A stretch of DNA of 64,000 bases from positions 372,001 through 436,000 of the forward strand of contig NZ_CP034929.1 in NCBI RefSeq assembly GCF_004014875.1. Direction: 5' to 3'. Positions within the stretch are counted from its first letter, which is position 1, and each line of letters begins with the position of its first letter. Positions 19,939 to 29,467 of the stretch are shown here, one piece after another. A program made the translations under genes and the position numbers. The DNA comes from Nocardioides yefusunii. GTDB taxonomy: Bacteria; Actinomycetota; Actinomycetes; Propionibacteriales; Nocardioidaceae. The notes beneath the pieces are model-generated. The model saw only the letters and a program-made list of their open reading frames with translations, ran no database searches and was not told the DNA's origin.

Positions 19939-21576
19939 TCAGCAGCTCTTGTTCTCCAGCACCACGTAGCCGCCGCCGAAGTAGGGGCCGATGTGGAGGC
20001 CCCAGATGTTGAAGTCGGTGACCTTCCCGGCCGGGAGGACGACCTTCTTCGCGACACCGGTGAAGGCTGCGTGGTCGAGGTTCCCGCCCCACCGTAGACC
20101 TCTCCGGACGCGGTCAGCACCATGTAGGTGCCGTCGCTGGACGGGTCTGGACTACTCCGGTGATCGGCACTCCGGGAGCGGAGAGGATCGGCTGCGGCGG
20201 CTTGCTGGTCCAACTTCCGTTGTTGCGGAAGAACTGCGTGACCTGGCCCGTGGAGTCCAGCCAGAGGCCGCCGGCCCACACGTTGTCGAAACCGAACGCA
20301 CTGAAGTCGACGACGCCGCTGTCCTTGAGGGCCACCCACTGCGGGTTCGCGGAGGTGCCCCACGTCTGGTCCATGCGGTAGAGGGCGCCGCTGGTGGTCA
20401 GCACCAGCAGGACGGCGTCGGAGGCGAACACCTTCGACACCCGCCGGGCGGAAGCGGGATCGTGGCGGGCGAGGTGATCGGCACCGACGCGGGGGTGTTC
20501 AGGTACTGGTCCGGCGTGGTGGTGCGACAGGCCAGCAGACTGTTGCCGACCACGACCACGCCGCCGTACTCGAGGTCGACGGCGTTGGCGTCCCTGTCAT
20601 GGCTCCAGACGCTGAAGTGCGTGGCGCCACGGGTGCCGGGCATCACTGTGGCCGCGGTGGGCGTCGGCCCAGTACCAGAGCCCGTCGGTGGTCAGTGCGT
20701 AGCTGTACCCCGTCTCGGCGCCGACGCCCAGGACGGTGCCGGTCACCCCGGTGATCCTGCGCACCACGGGCGTGGAGTTGGTGGCCTGCCAGGCGTAGAT
20801 CTCGGACGCAGAGGTGCCGGCCGCGACGCCGCCGGTGGTGCTGCCGGCGATGGAGGTCCAGGTGTCGACGAACTCGGCGCCGGTGACCGCGCGGCCGTTG
20901 TACGTCAGGTCGGTGGGGGTGCCGGTGGCGTTGTTGCCCCACGCGGTGACCCGCCCGCCAGTGGTGAGGACCACCGAGTTGGACCCGATGCTGGCGCCGC
21001 CCCGGACCGCGGTGTTGCCGTTCGAGGCCCCGATGGTCGCGGTGGTGATGCCGGTGGTGGCGTAGGTGAACGTCGGTTCGACGCTCTGGCCGGTCGACGC
21101 GCGGGTCACCTGGACGACCGAGCCGGGGGTGGCCTCGACGGTGAGGGTGTGCGCGGCGCTCTCGCCGGCCACCGTGGCCAGGATGCTGTAGGTGCCGCTC
21201 GCGCCGGTCGCAGTGAACGCCGGGACCACGGCCAGACCGTCGGAGCCGGTGGTCACCACCAGACTCCGGCCGCCTCCCGGCACGAACTCCATGCCGGCGG
21301 GCAGGGTGATGGTGACGTCGCGTCCCGGCCGGACCCGCTGCCCTCGCGGACGAGGAACGAATAGGTGCCTGCGCCCACCGGGGCGCAGCGCAGGGCGCTG
21401 ACCACGGAGGTGGGCACGGGGTCGACAGTGATCGGCGACGACGTCGCGAAGGCAGGGGCCGAGGTTGCCACGGCGATCACGGGTGCACTCCACAGGGCTG
21501 CCCCCAAGGTGCTGCGACGGCTGATCGTCGTCCTTCGGGTGAAGGCCTCCGGCGCGTGGGGTGTGGGGTGGTTCAT
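19939..21576 (-). CDS. Exported Ig-like plus RCC1-type propeller protein, multiply frameshifted
   Basis: Full-length paralogue of the gene at 16829, about 545 aa if repaired. ATG 21576 has GAGAGGA upstream. The N-terminus has 'TRRTTISRRSTLGAALW' and the core 'APVIAVATSAPAFATS'. After a shift near 21335 come the Ig-like part ('GTYSILATVAGESAAH') and propeller strands ('RVTAWGNN', 'GLWYWADA'). Further shifts near 20640, 20450, 20145 and 20090 separate segments that align in order with the paralogue ('VVDFSAFGFDNVWAGGLW' matches 'VVDFSFWGFGDIYAGGMW'). The end is 'IWGLHIGPYFGGGYVVL' with a terminal cysteine at TGA 19939. The perfect order of segments argues for indel errors rather than an old pseudogene, but decay is not excluded. 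Confidence 0.7.
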
Positions 21577-21676
21577 CTGGCTCGTCCTCTCGGTTCAGGG
21601 GCGGAGGATGCTCGCCCCTGAGGAGGACGTGGACGACGTGGCCCCCGGCCGTCGTCCTGGTCGCGTCGGCGACCAG
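21577..21676 (-). promoter_or_regulatory. Structured 5' leader, copy B
   Basis: Directly upstream of the frameshifted propeller gene, in minus-strand order: hairpin 1 at 21657–21676 (ctggtcgc/gcgaccag, 8-bp perfect stem, 4-nt loop), hairpin 2 at 21632–21656 (gacgac/gtcgtc), hairpin 3 at 21596–21620 (caggggcg/cgcccctg, 8-bp perfect stem), then GAGAGGA and ATG. The order and spacing match copy A at 19672–19770, while loop sequences differ. Confidence 0.6.
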
Positions 21677-21812
21677 CCCCGTAGAGACCACCCATATGGG
21701 GGTACATGACGCGACAAAGCGAGAAAAAATTCTGCGACCGTCACTTTCGCGGCGTGTGCCACGGACCGGGGCATGGTCACGATCCGGTGACGACGCGATC
21801 TAGGCTGGGGGC

Positions 21813-22708
21813 GTGGCCATCCTGAACATTCCCGCAGCGCCCGTCGTCGAAGGCACCACCCACCTGCACAGTGGCAAGGTCCGCGACCTCTACCGGATCG
21901 ACGAGGGCGAGCACGCCGGGAAGCTCCTCATGGTGGCCTCCGACCGCATCTCGTCGTTCGACCACGTCCTGAGCTCCACCATCCCCGACAAGGGCGAGAT
22001 CCTCACCCGCATGTCGCTGTGGTGGTTCGACCAGCTCACCGACATCGTTCCCAACCACGTCATCTCCGCCGACGTCCCCGCCTCGGTCACGGGCCGCGCG
22101 GTGATCGTGGAGTCCCTCGACATGTACCCGGTCGAGTGCGTCGCCCGCGGCTACCTCACCGGTTCGGGCCTGATCGACTACAACGAGACCGGCGAGGTCT
22201 GCGGCATCGCACTGCCCGCGGGTCTGGTGGAGTCCTCGCGCCTGGAGACCCCGATCTTCACCCCCGCCGCCAAGGCGGCCGTCGGCGACCACGACGAGAA
22301 CGTCTCCTACGACGCCGTCGTCAACGTCGTCGGTGCCGAGCGTGCCGCCGAGCTCCGCGAGCTCACCCTGGCCGTCTACGGACGCGCCGAGTCGATCGCC
22401 CGCGAGCGCGGCATCATCCTGGCCGACACCAAGTTCGAGTTCGGTGCCCGCGCCGACGGCACCACCGTCCTGGGCGATGAGGTCCTCACCCCGACTCCTC
22501 GCGCTTCTGGCCCGCTGAGGGCTACGCGGCTGGCAAGGTCCAGCCGTCCTACGACAAGCAGAACGTCCGCAACTGGCTGCTCTCCGCCGACGCGGCCTGG
22601 GACAAGAAGTCCGACACCCCGCCCCCGGCCCTGCCGAACGAGGTCATCGAGCTGACCCGCGCCAAGTACGTCGAGGCGTTCGAGCGCCTCACCGGCACGC
22701 AGTTCTGA
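21813..22708 (+). CDS. purC: SAICAR synthetase, one apparent single-base frameshift
   Basis: Condenses CAIR with aspartate using ATP to give SAICAR, the substrate of PurB. The N-terminal '[11 protein letters not shown]', '[13 protein letters not shown]', '[13 protein letters not shown]' and 'ADTKFEFGA' are all intact. At about 22493 the frame breaks: 'DEVLTP' should be followed by 'DSSRFWP', and adding one G restores it, giving '[15 protein letters not shown]' and a normal C-terminus 'FERLTGTQF' at TGA 22706. The full product would be 298 aa, the usual length. Because the gene is needed for purine synthesis, a sequencing error is most likely. A TAGGCT box (21801–21806) lies 6 bp before the GTG, so the message is probably leaderless. 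Confidence 0.93.
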
Positions 22709-22733
22709 TCCAGCCCCACGGCGACAGACACCC

Positions 22734-22770
22734 ACGCAGGCCCTTCCCGACGTCCGGGAGGGGCCTGCGT
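22734..22770 (+). terminator. Intrinsic terminator of purC
   Basis: A 16-bp stem (acgcaggcccttcccg, one G·U) with a 5-nt loop, 26 bp after the repaired purC stop. Confidence 0.85.
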
Positions 22771-22871
22771 CGTCCGGTGTCGGTGGGCGGCGTCATCCAC
22801 GGAGTCTCGGTTCCGTTGCGGCTTCGCCCGATCCCGCCCGACGACGCCGCGGCTTCCCTACGATCCGGGGC

Positions 22872-23848
22872 GTGTGGAGCGACCAACCCAGCGGGGCAGA
22901 CGAACGGTTGAGTGACGTCGACCGGGCGCTGGTCCACGCCCTGCAGGTCGACCCGCGTGCACCGTGGGCCCGGATCGCGCAGGTCCTCGGCATCGACGCC
23001 GCCACCGTGGCCCGTCGCTGGGGAGCGCTGGTCGAGTCCCGCAACGCCTGGCTCACCGTCGCCTGCGACGTGCCGGTGGAGTCCCGGGCGTTGGCTCTGG
23101 TGCTCGTGCCCGGCGTTCCCTCCGACGCCGAGATCGAGGTGTGGTGCAGCGACGCCAGCACCCTCACTGCGGACCGGACCAGCCGCGGGGTGCTCCTGCT
23201 GGTCCACGACCGCACCCTCGACGCGCTCGCCGGTCGCGTCGCGGCGCTGGTGGGCACCGGCCACACGCTCGAGTTCGTCGTCGACACCCATCTTGAGCAC
23301 GAACGTCCGCTCGACGTCCTCGGCCCCGCCCAGGTGCGAGCCCTCACGCCACCCCCCTTCGATCCCACCGACCGGGGTCGTCCACCACGCGACGACACCG
23401 TCCACGACACCGTGCTGCTCCTCACCGAGGACGTCCGGATGTCGCTCGGCGCGATCGCCCAGCGTCTCGACGTCTCCGACGCCACCGCCCGCCGTCTCGT
23501 CGAACGTCTCCTCGGGCTCGGCCTGGTCCGTCTCGGCTGCGACGTTGCCGCTCCCGTCCTGGGGCAGCGACGTGAAGTGGTGCTCGCCTGGCCACCTTCG
23601 ACGACGCTCTTGCCGCCGTCGTGCTCGCCGACCCCGCGGTGAGCCGCGTCGTCCGCAGCGTCGGACCCGCGGCCGCCACCGTCCACGTCCGGCTCGAGTC
23701 CCTCGCCCACCTGCCCGACGTGGAGTCGGCCTGGCCGGGCGCCCGGGTGGTCGACCGATGGACGGTCACCGCACCCCTCAAGCGCGACGGACGTCGGCTC
23801 GCCCCGACGGTCGCGTCGCCCCCGTTCCCTCGTGAGCGACGGGTATGA
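22872..23848 (+). CDS. AsnC/Lrp-type transcriptional regulator, frameshifted near 23592
   Basis: Predicted DNA-binding regulator with two AsnC-type helix-turn-helix units, about 325 aa. The first is 'LVHALQVDPRAPWARIAQVL' near residues 20–50; the second is 'LLTEDVRMSLGAIAQRLDVS' near 180–200, with a ligand-sensing RAM-like segment after each. The first frame ends early at 23642. The adjoining frame continues 'ATFDDALAAVVLADPAVSRV' through 'HLPDVESAWPGARVVDRW' to TGA 23846, so a single indel near 23592 is inferred. The GTG start follows a TACGAT box by 7 bp (leaderless type). The acyl-CoA ligase downstream may be a target; this is not shown. Confidence 0.82.
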
Positions 23849-23914
23849 CAGGCCCATGCCCGACACGTCGCCCGAGGTGACGCCTCCCGAGTGACGCGGC
23901 GCACTAAGGTGGGC

Positions 23915-25477
23915 ATGACGAACCTCGCGAGCCTCCTCAAGGACACCGCAACCCGGTACCCCGAGCGCACCGCCGTCGTGATCGGCGACATGCGTCTCAG
24001 CTACGCCCAGCTCGACCAGTACACCGACTTCGTCGCCGCGGCACTCGCCCAGTACGGCGTCGGGCCGGGGGACAAGGTCGCGCTGACGTGTCCCAACCTG
24101 CCGTACTTCACGATCGCCTACTACGGCATCCTCAAGGCCGGAGCGGCCGTCGTCCCGCTCAACGTGCTGTTGAAGTCGCGCGAGGTGGCGTACCACCTCA
24201 ACGACTCCGGCGCGAAGGCCTACTTCTGCTTCGAGGGCACCGAGGACCTCCCGATGGGTCGCGAGGGTGTCCTCGGGTTCAAGGAGGCCGAGGCCTGCGA
24301 GAACCTCTTCGTCATCACCGCGGACCTGCAGGGCTACTCGAAGTTCGCCCCGCACCGCACGATGATGCAGGTGATGACGGAGGCCGCCCAGACGGGCGCG
24401 CCGGTCCCGGCCCTCGACATCGCCGACGACGACACCGCCGTCATCCTCTACACCTCCGGCACCACCGGCCAGCCCAAGGGCGCCGAGCTCAGCCACGCCA
24501 ACATGCTCTCCAACGCCCTGGCCAGCGAGGAGCTGTTCAAGGCCGACGCCGAGAACCTGACACCTACCTGTGCGTGCTGCCGCTCTTCCACTCCTTCGGC
24601 CAGACCGTCATCCAGAACTCCGCGATCGCCTACGGCGGCACCATCGTGATGCTGCCCCGCTTCGAGGCCACCGCGGCCCTGCAGCTGATGGCGAAGGAGA
24701 ACGTCACCTTCTTCGCCGGCGTCCCCACCATGTACTGGGGCCTGCTGGCTGTCCTCGACGACGCAGGCGTGGACGTTGCCGAGATCGCTGCCCGGGTGCG
24801 GGTCGCGGTCTCCGGAGGTGCGGCGCTGCCGGTGGAGGTCCACAAGGAGTTCGAACGCCGCTTCGGTGTCACGATCATGGAGGGCTACGGACTCTCGGAG
24901 ACCTCCCCGGTCGCGTCGTTCTCCGTCTTCGGTGAGCCGGTGCGCCCCGGCTCCATCGGGCCGGCCATCCCGGCGTCGAACTCAAGCTCATCGACCCCAC
25001 CCGGGTGCCTGGGGCGAGACCCCCGAGGGCGAGATCGGTGAGATCGCGGTCAAGGGACCCAACGTCATGAAGGGGTACCACGGCCGGGAGCAGGCGACCG
25101 CCGAGGTCATGAACGACGGCTGGTTCCGCACCGGCGACCTCGCCCGACGCGACGCCGACGGCTGGTACTACATCGTCGACCGCACCAAGGACCTCATCAT
25201 CCGCGGCGGCTACAACGTCTACCCGCGCGAGATCGAGGAGGTGCTGCTGACGCACCCCGACGTCTCGATGGTGGCCGTGCTCGGCACCCCGCACGAGACC
25301 CACGGCGAGGAGATCCGTGCCGTCGTCATCCGGACCCCCGGATCGACGCTCTCCGAGGACGCCCTGCAGGAGTGGGCCAAGGAGCAGATGGCTGCCTACA
25401 AGTACCCGCGGATCATCGAGTTCCGTGACTCCCTGCCGATGACGGCCACCGGCAAGATCCTCAAGCGCGAACTCTGA
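23915..25477 (+). CDS. AMP-binding long-chain acyl-CoA ligase, frameshifted
   Basis: Fatty acid–CoA ligase of the ANL superfamily, about 520 aa if repaired; it activates a carboxylic acid via acyl-AMP. The P-loop-like 'YTSGTTGQPKGAELSHAN' is in the first segment. A shift near 24558 leads into 'DTYLCVLPLFHSFGQT', 'FFAGVPTMYWGLL' and the A5 motif 'GYGLSETSP'. Two shifts near 24970–25005 lead into 'GETPEGEIGEIAVKGP', the A7 motif 'DGWFRTGDLA', 'DLIIRGGYNVYPREIEE' and the A10 lysine in 'ATGKILKREL'. All catalytic motifs are present and in order, so the shifts are probably errors. The ATG follows a TAAGGT box closely. Chain-length preference is not readable. Confidence 0.9.
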
Positions 25478-25478
25478 G

Positions 25479-25517
25479 CCTGTGTCTCCGCGTAGCGTCA
25501 GTGCGCGGAGACGCAGG
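25479..25517 (+). terminator. Terminator of the acyl-CoA ligase gene
   Basis: A 14-bp stem (cctgtgtctccgcg, one U·G) with an 11-nt loop directly after the stop codon. The loop contains TAGCGT, so it may overlap the promoter of the next gene. Confidence 0.7.
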
Positions 25518-25540
25518 TCGTGGCTCCGGGAGGAGTTGGC

Positions 25541-26033
25541 GTGCGGACCCACCGAACAGCGCCCCGAACAGTGATCTGGGCAGGACGGGCCTTCACGCTG
25601 CTGGGGCGGCCCTGTGGTTCGCCCAGGGGTTCCTGCCGATGGTGGGGCGTGGCACGTTCAGCGAGAGCACCACGCTGGACCTGGTCCGGATGGACCTGGA
25701 CGGCCGACTCGGCGGTCTCCTGCCCGACGGGATCTCGGTCCTGCTGCTGACCACGCCGGTCGCTGCGCTCGTCCTGGTGGCGCTGGCGCCGTGGGCGGTC
25801 GTGGCGCCGGGTGGGCGCGGGGTGCCGTCGTGGTGATCGGGGCGACGGTCGCAGTGCTGCAGGCAGTGGTCGTGACCGGGGGAGAGTGGGCGCGCATCGG
25901 GCCGGGGGCCTGGTGTGCGCTGGTGGGCGCAGGGGCGGCGGTGCTCGGCCTGGTCCTCTGCGTGCGCGACCGGGTCCTGGACCGCCGGGAACCGGTGCCG
26001 TCGTCGGCAGGGGCTCTCACGTCGGGGGAGTGA
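25541..26033 (+). CDS. Small integral membrane protein, frameshifted
   Basis: I do not recognise a family. AGGAG precedes GTG 25541. Three frame segments join to about 165 aa: 'RTVIWAGRAFTLLG', then (shift near 25604) 'LWFAQGFLPMVGRGTFSES' and a helix 'GISVLLLTTPVAALVLVALA', then (shift near 25822) 'VVVIGATVAVLQAVVVTGG' and 'GAWCALVGAGAAVLGLVL', ending with a short charged tail. Four hydrophobic segments are visible. The reconstruction is tentative, as it depends on two inferred indels. Confidence 0.5.
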
Positions 26034-26106
26034 CTCCGGGTGACCGGAGGGGTCGCCTCGGGGGACGCTGGAGGTCAGCCCCGTCGTCTCGTCCGGGAGG
26101 AACACC

Positions 26107-26974
26107 ATGACCGACGAACTGCTGCCGTTCTGCACGCGGTGCGGAGCCCCGGGGAAGGGAACCGTTTCTGTGGGACCTGCGGAGGGTCGCTGGTGCGGAC
26201 GGGGCAGGACGCTCCGACCACGACGCTCCCGGTTGCACAGTCCGTGCCGAACCAGGCGTGGGTGCCACCTGTCCGCACCGGTCCGCAGCAACGGAACCGG
26301 GTCCACGTACGCGGGCCGCGAAGGCCGCGGCGATGGCGCGTTCCGCGGACCCGCTGGAGCTCGGCGTCGACATGTCGCAGCAGCACTGCTCGGGCGAGTT
26401 CCTGGTGATCCTGGCCAGCTCCGGTGATCCCGCTGCCTACGCCTCGACCCTGCGGCCCGCCCATGAGCAGGCCGGAGGCGAGGCCAAGTACCTGCGCACC
26501 AGCGACTCCTGCAACAGCTTCGTCCAGGAGATCGACGGCAACGACGTGTATGCCGCTTACCTGGGGCCGTTCGACTCGGCGTGGCAGGCCTGCGAGGCGC
26601 GTGGCCGGATCGGCTACGGCGGGTCGTACGTCCGTGAACTGCGCAGCGACCAGGAACGTCGCACCCCGTGTGCATGCGAGTACTCCTCCTCCGAACTGCC
26701 CCGGATCTCCCGGGGCGACGGCGGGGCGGTCGGATCCCTCGACCGGCCTCTTCGTCTCCGACGCGAAGAGCTTGTTGTACTCCGCCGGCCACAACACGAA
26801 GCGTGACGTCACGACCTCCTTCGACGCCGCGATGGACGGCTGGGTGGCGTGAGTTTCCAGGACAGGTCGTCATGGGTGGCGAGCAACGGTGTCGTCGGCC
26901 CCGACACCTGGAGTGAACTCATCGGCTACTGCGGTCGTGACCCTGAAGCAGTGACGGTCCGACACGACGGGTGA
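26107..26974 (+). CDS. Zinc-ribbon protein with SPOR-like and peptidoglycan-binding-like domains, frameshifted
   Basis: GGGAGGA precedes ATG 26107. The N-terminus 'PFCTRCGAP' continues in another frame as 'NRFCGTCGGSL', giving a four-cysteine zinc ribbon. A linker and shift near 26280 lead to 'CSGEFLVILASSGDP' and 'YAAYLGPFDSAWQACEARG', a SPOR-like pattern for binding denuded glycan. Shifts near 26735 and 26850 join 'FVSDAKSLLYSAGHNTKRD' to 'NGVVGPDTWSELIGYC', which matches peptidoglycan-binding domain type 1. The product would be about 285 aa. A membrane helix is not evident in the repaired reading. Role in envelope binding is inferred. At least four indels are required. Confidence 0.5.
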
Positions 26975-27217
26975 GTGAGCCGATCGTGGGTGACTCCAGT
27001 CACACGCGCGGTGGGAGTGGGCGTCCTGCTGGACGGGAGTGAGAGTTCGGGCGTCAGTGTCCTGAGTGTGGCGATAGGATCCGCGGGCCTGTGGCGGCTG
27101 GTCGAGAAGGTCGACCGGTGACTCTGGGGGGTCGCCTCGACGACCGCGGGCTGGTCGTCACGGCGGCCGAAGACGTGGCCTGACCGCCCCTGCGGGCAGC
27201 CGGATGGGGAACCACCC

Positions 27218-28766
27218 ATGGACCAGAACTGTTCGAAGTGCGGGGCCGCGACCAGCGGCTTCGCCCAGTGCCCCGGCTGCGCACCGCCTTGCCTGACGTC
27301 GTCACCTCCGAGAGCGGCGCCGTGATCTCCGGCTCGCGTCGTGAGGGCAAGAACCGCAAGGGCCTCGCGCTCGGTGCGGGTGCGCTCGCCCTGGCTGTCG
27401 GTGCTTCCGGCGTCCTCGCCTGGTCGGTGCTCGGCCAGAAGGGCGGCGCTTCGTCCCCGGAGGCCGCGGCCGAGAAGTTCCTGACCTCCCTGGCTGCCCA
27501 GGACGTCGTCGGCGTCATCGACTCCGTGCTGCCCGGCGAGGTCGAGGGCCTCTCCGAGGCATGGGAGTCGTCGCGCTCGGAGGCCGTCGCCCAGGGCGAG
27601 ATGCCCGAGGAGGGCGTCACCTCTGCGGCCACCGTCACCGCCGACACCTTCGACTTCACCGTCGACGAGGTCGACTCCGCGGTCGCACTGGTGAGCCTCG
27701 CCGACACCGATCTCTCGGTCGAGTGGGACCTCGACAAGGTCGACGGCAAGAAGCTGAAGAAGGAGGTCGACGAGCTCGACCTCGACGCGAAGGACCGCAA
27801 GGGTGTCTGGCCCAACGCCGAGGACGGCGGGTTCAAGGAGCTCACCGCCGGAGGGCGAAGGTCGGCATCACCCGACGTTGGTGACGATCGAGGAGGACGG
27901 CCGCTGGTACGTCTCCGTGCTCGGCACCACCCAGAACGTCGCCTTCCAGGGCATCCACCACGTCGACGACGACGACACCTACGACCCGAAGACCCTGGAC
28001 TGGGCGACGGTGGGCCGCGGCCACGAGGCGATCGTCGGCAAGGACTCCCCGCCAGGTGGTCGAGCAGATCATCGAGGCCGTTGAGACCGCTGACGTCGAG
28101 GACGCCCTCGCACTGCTCCCCGCAGAGAGCCGGTCCGCGCGCTGTGAGGCGTCGTGGGGCCACGTCCGTCGACGCCGCCAACGAGTCTCTCGGTGACGCC
28201 AAGGGCAGACTGGGGCCTCGACATCGACGTGAAGAATGGAGACCGTCGAGACCGACCAGGGTGACATCTCGTGAAGGTCGGCCTGAAGTCGGCCGAGTTC
28301 ACCGCCACCTACACCGACGACTCCTACGACCCGTCCGACGAGTACTCCTACGACGGTTCGTTCTCAGGCACCATCCGCTACGCCCGACGGCTGCTTCTCC
28401 GCCGAGATGAAGGGCGAGGAGCCGATGAAGAGCTGCGTCGACGAGCTCGACCTGGGGCGCAAGGCGTTCGAGGGCGACCTCCTCACCGTCGTGATGCGCA
28501 AGGTTGAGGGCGGTCTGCAGTTCGACCCGCTGGGCACCTGGGTGCACTACGCCACCACCATCGACTTCGAGAAGATGCTCGAGGGCTTCAACCCGTTCGG
28601 CGACCTCGGCGCTCTTGCGGAGCTGGAGTCCGACACGGAGGAGGGCTACGAGACCCCCGACTTCACCGACGAGAACGGTGAGTGGGACGACGCCGCCTAC
28701 GAGGAGTGGTTGAAGGAGCAGTTCCCCGACGACGTGGCGAGCTTCGGCACCTCCGAGGCCAGCTGA
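27218..28766 (+). CDS. Zinc-ribbon membrane protein with a large extracytoplasmic domain, frameshifted
   Basis: ATG 27218 begins 'MDQNCSKCGAATSGFAQCPG', a four-cysteine zinc ribbon. After a shift near 27285 comes a basic stretch and one membrane helix ('LALGAGALALAVGASGVLAW'), then an acidic extracytoplasmic region ('EKFLTSLAAQDVVGVID', 'KEVDELDLDAKDRKGVW'). Further shifts near 27855, 28050, 28140–28270 and 28390 link segments down to 'FDPLGTWVHYATTIDFEKM' and the stop at 28766. The layout (zinc ribbon, one helix, repeat-like outer domain) resembles TcaA/DUF4878-type envelope proteins. Length if repaired is about 515 aa. Function unknown. Confidence 0.6.
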
Positions 28767-28783
28767 CCTTCTCCTGCACCTCT

Positions 28784-28821
28784 CGGCGGCCCCGCGCGTC
28801 CTGCGACGCACGGGGCCGCCG
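28784..28821 (+). terminator. Terminator of the zinc-ribbon membrane protein gene
   Basis: A perfect 11-bp stem (cggcggccccg) with a 16-nt loop, 17 bp after the stop. Confidence 0.8.
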
Positions 28822-28863
28822 TGCGTCCGGGGGAGTGGGGGCGACTCGCCTAGGCTGGGCGTC

Positions 28864-29043
28864 ATGTTCAAGTGGATCGGTGTCGCGTTCGGTGTCCTGC
28901 TGTTCCTGGCCGGGGGCGGTTGGGCGCTGCAGGGCATGGGTGCCTGGGACGGTGGCAACGAGTGGACGGCGACGTTCGGTCCACTGATCGCCGGCTTCGG
29001 GGTCGCCCTGGCCTGGGTGTCGTGGCGCGGCCTCCCCAAGTGA
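28864..29043 (+). CDS. 59-aa membrane protein
   Basis: Small gene with two hydrophobic segments ('WIGVAFGVLLFLAGGGWAL' and 'FGPLIAGFGVALAWVSW') joined by an acidic loop and ending 'RGLPK'. There is no ribosome-binding site, but TAGGCT at 28851–28856 lies 7 bp before the ATG, the same leaderless pattern as several confident genes here. This and the coherent topology make it a likely real gene. I do not recognise a family. Confidence 0.65.
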   Translation: MFKWIGVAFGVLLFLAGGGWALQGMGAWDGGNEWTATFGPLIAGFGVALAWVSWRGLPK

Positions 29044-29174
29044 CCTGAGGGTGATCCGACAGGGGTGGTCGAGATCGCCCCGAGACACGCCTGCGACCGC
29101 TGCGTGATCCGTGGGGGTCGTCACACTCTGGTCCACGTCGGGTCCCTCGACGTGGAATCGTGACCTTGCGTCGT

Positions 29175-29211
29175 TAGACTCAAGGCCGGACTTTCCCCGC
29201 GTTCACAGGAG
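29175..29211 (+). promoter_or_regulatory. purSQ promoter and ribosome-binding site
   Basis: TAGACT at 29175–29180 is a good −10 box, and AGGAG at 29207–29211 lies 7 bp before the purS GTG. Unlike most purine genes in this window, purS therefore has a short leader with a ribosome-binding site. Confidence 0.55.
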
Positions 29212-29218
29212 CACACCC

Positions 29219-29467
29219 GTGGCCACAGTCGTCGTCGACGTCATGCCCAAGCCCGAGATTCTCGACCCCCAGGGCAAGGCCGTTCTCGGCGCCCTCCCGC
29301 GCCTGGGTTTCTCCGGCGTGGTCGACGTCCGTCAGGGCAAGCGTTTCGAGCTGACCATCGAGGGTGAGGCCACCGCAGAGGTGCTCGCCCAGGTCGCCGA
29401 GATGGCTGAGAAGCTTCTCTCCAACCCCGTCATCGAGGACTTCACCGTCCGCGTCGAGGACATCTGA
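29219..29467 (+). CDS. purS: Phosphoribosylformylglycinamidine synthase subunit PurS
   Basis: Small (82 aa) structural subunit of the three-part FGAM synthase; it helps pass ammonia from PurQ to PurL. The N-terminal '[19 protein letters not shown]' and 'VRQGKRFEL' are characteristic. The start is GTG 29219, fixed by AGGAG 7 bp upstream; the open frame further upstream is not conserved. Its stop TGA overlaps the purQ ATG by one base (tgATG), implying translational coupling and 1:1 production. Confidence 0.96.
   Translation: MATVVVDVMPKPEILDPQGKAVLGALPRLGFSGVVDVRQGKRFELTIEGEATAEVLAQVAEMAEKLLSNPVIEDFTVRVEDI

Noticed and set aside
18746..28430. Calling purC, the acyl-CoA ligase and neighbours pseudogenes
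   Set aside because: Motifs are intact and in order across the breaks, purC is needed for purine synthesis, and damage is confined to one stretch; sequence error is more likely.
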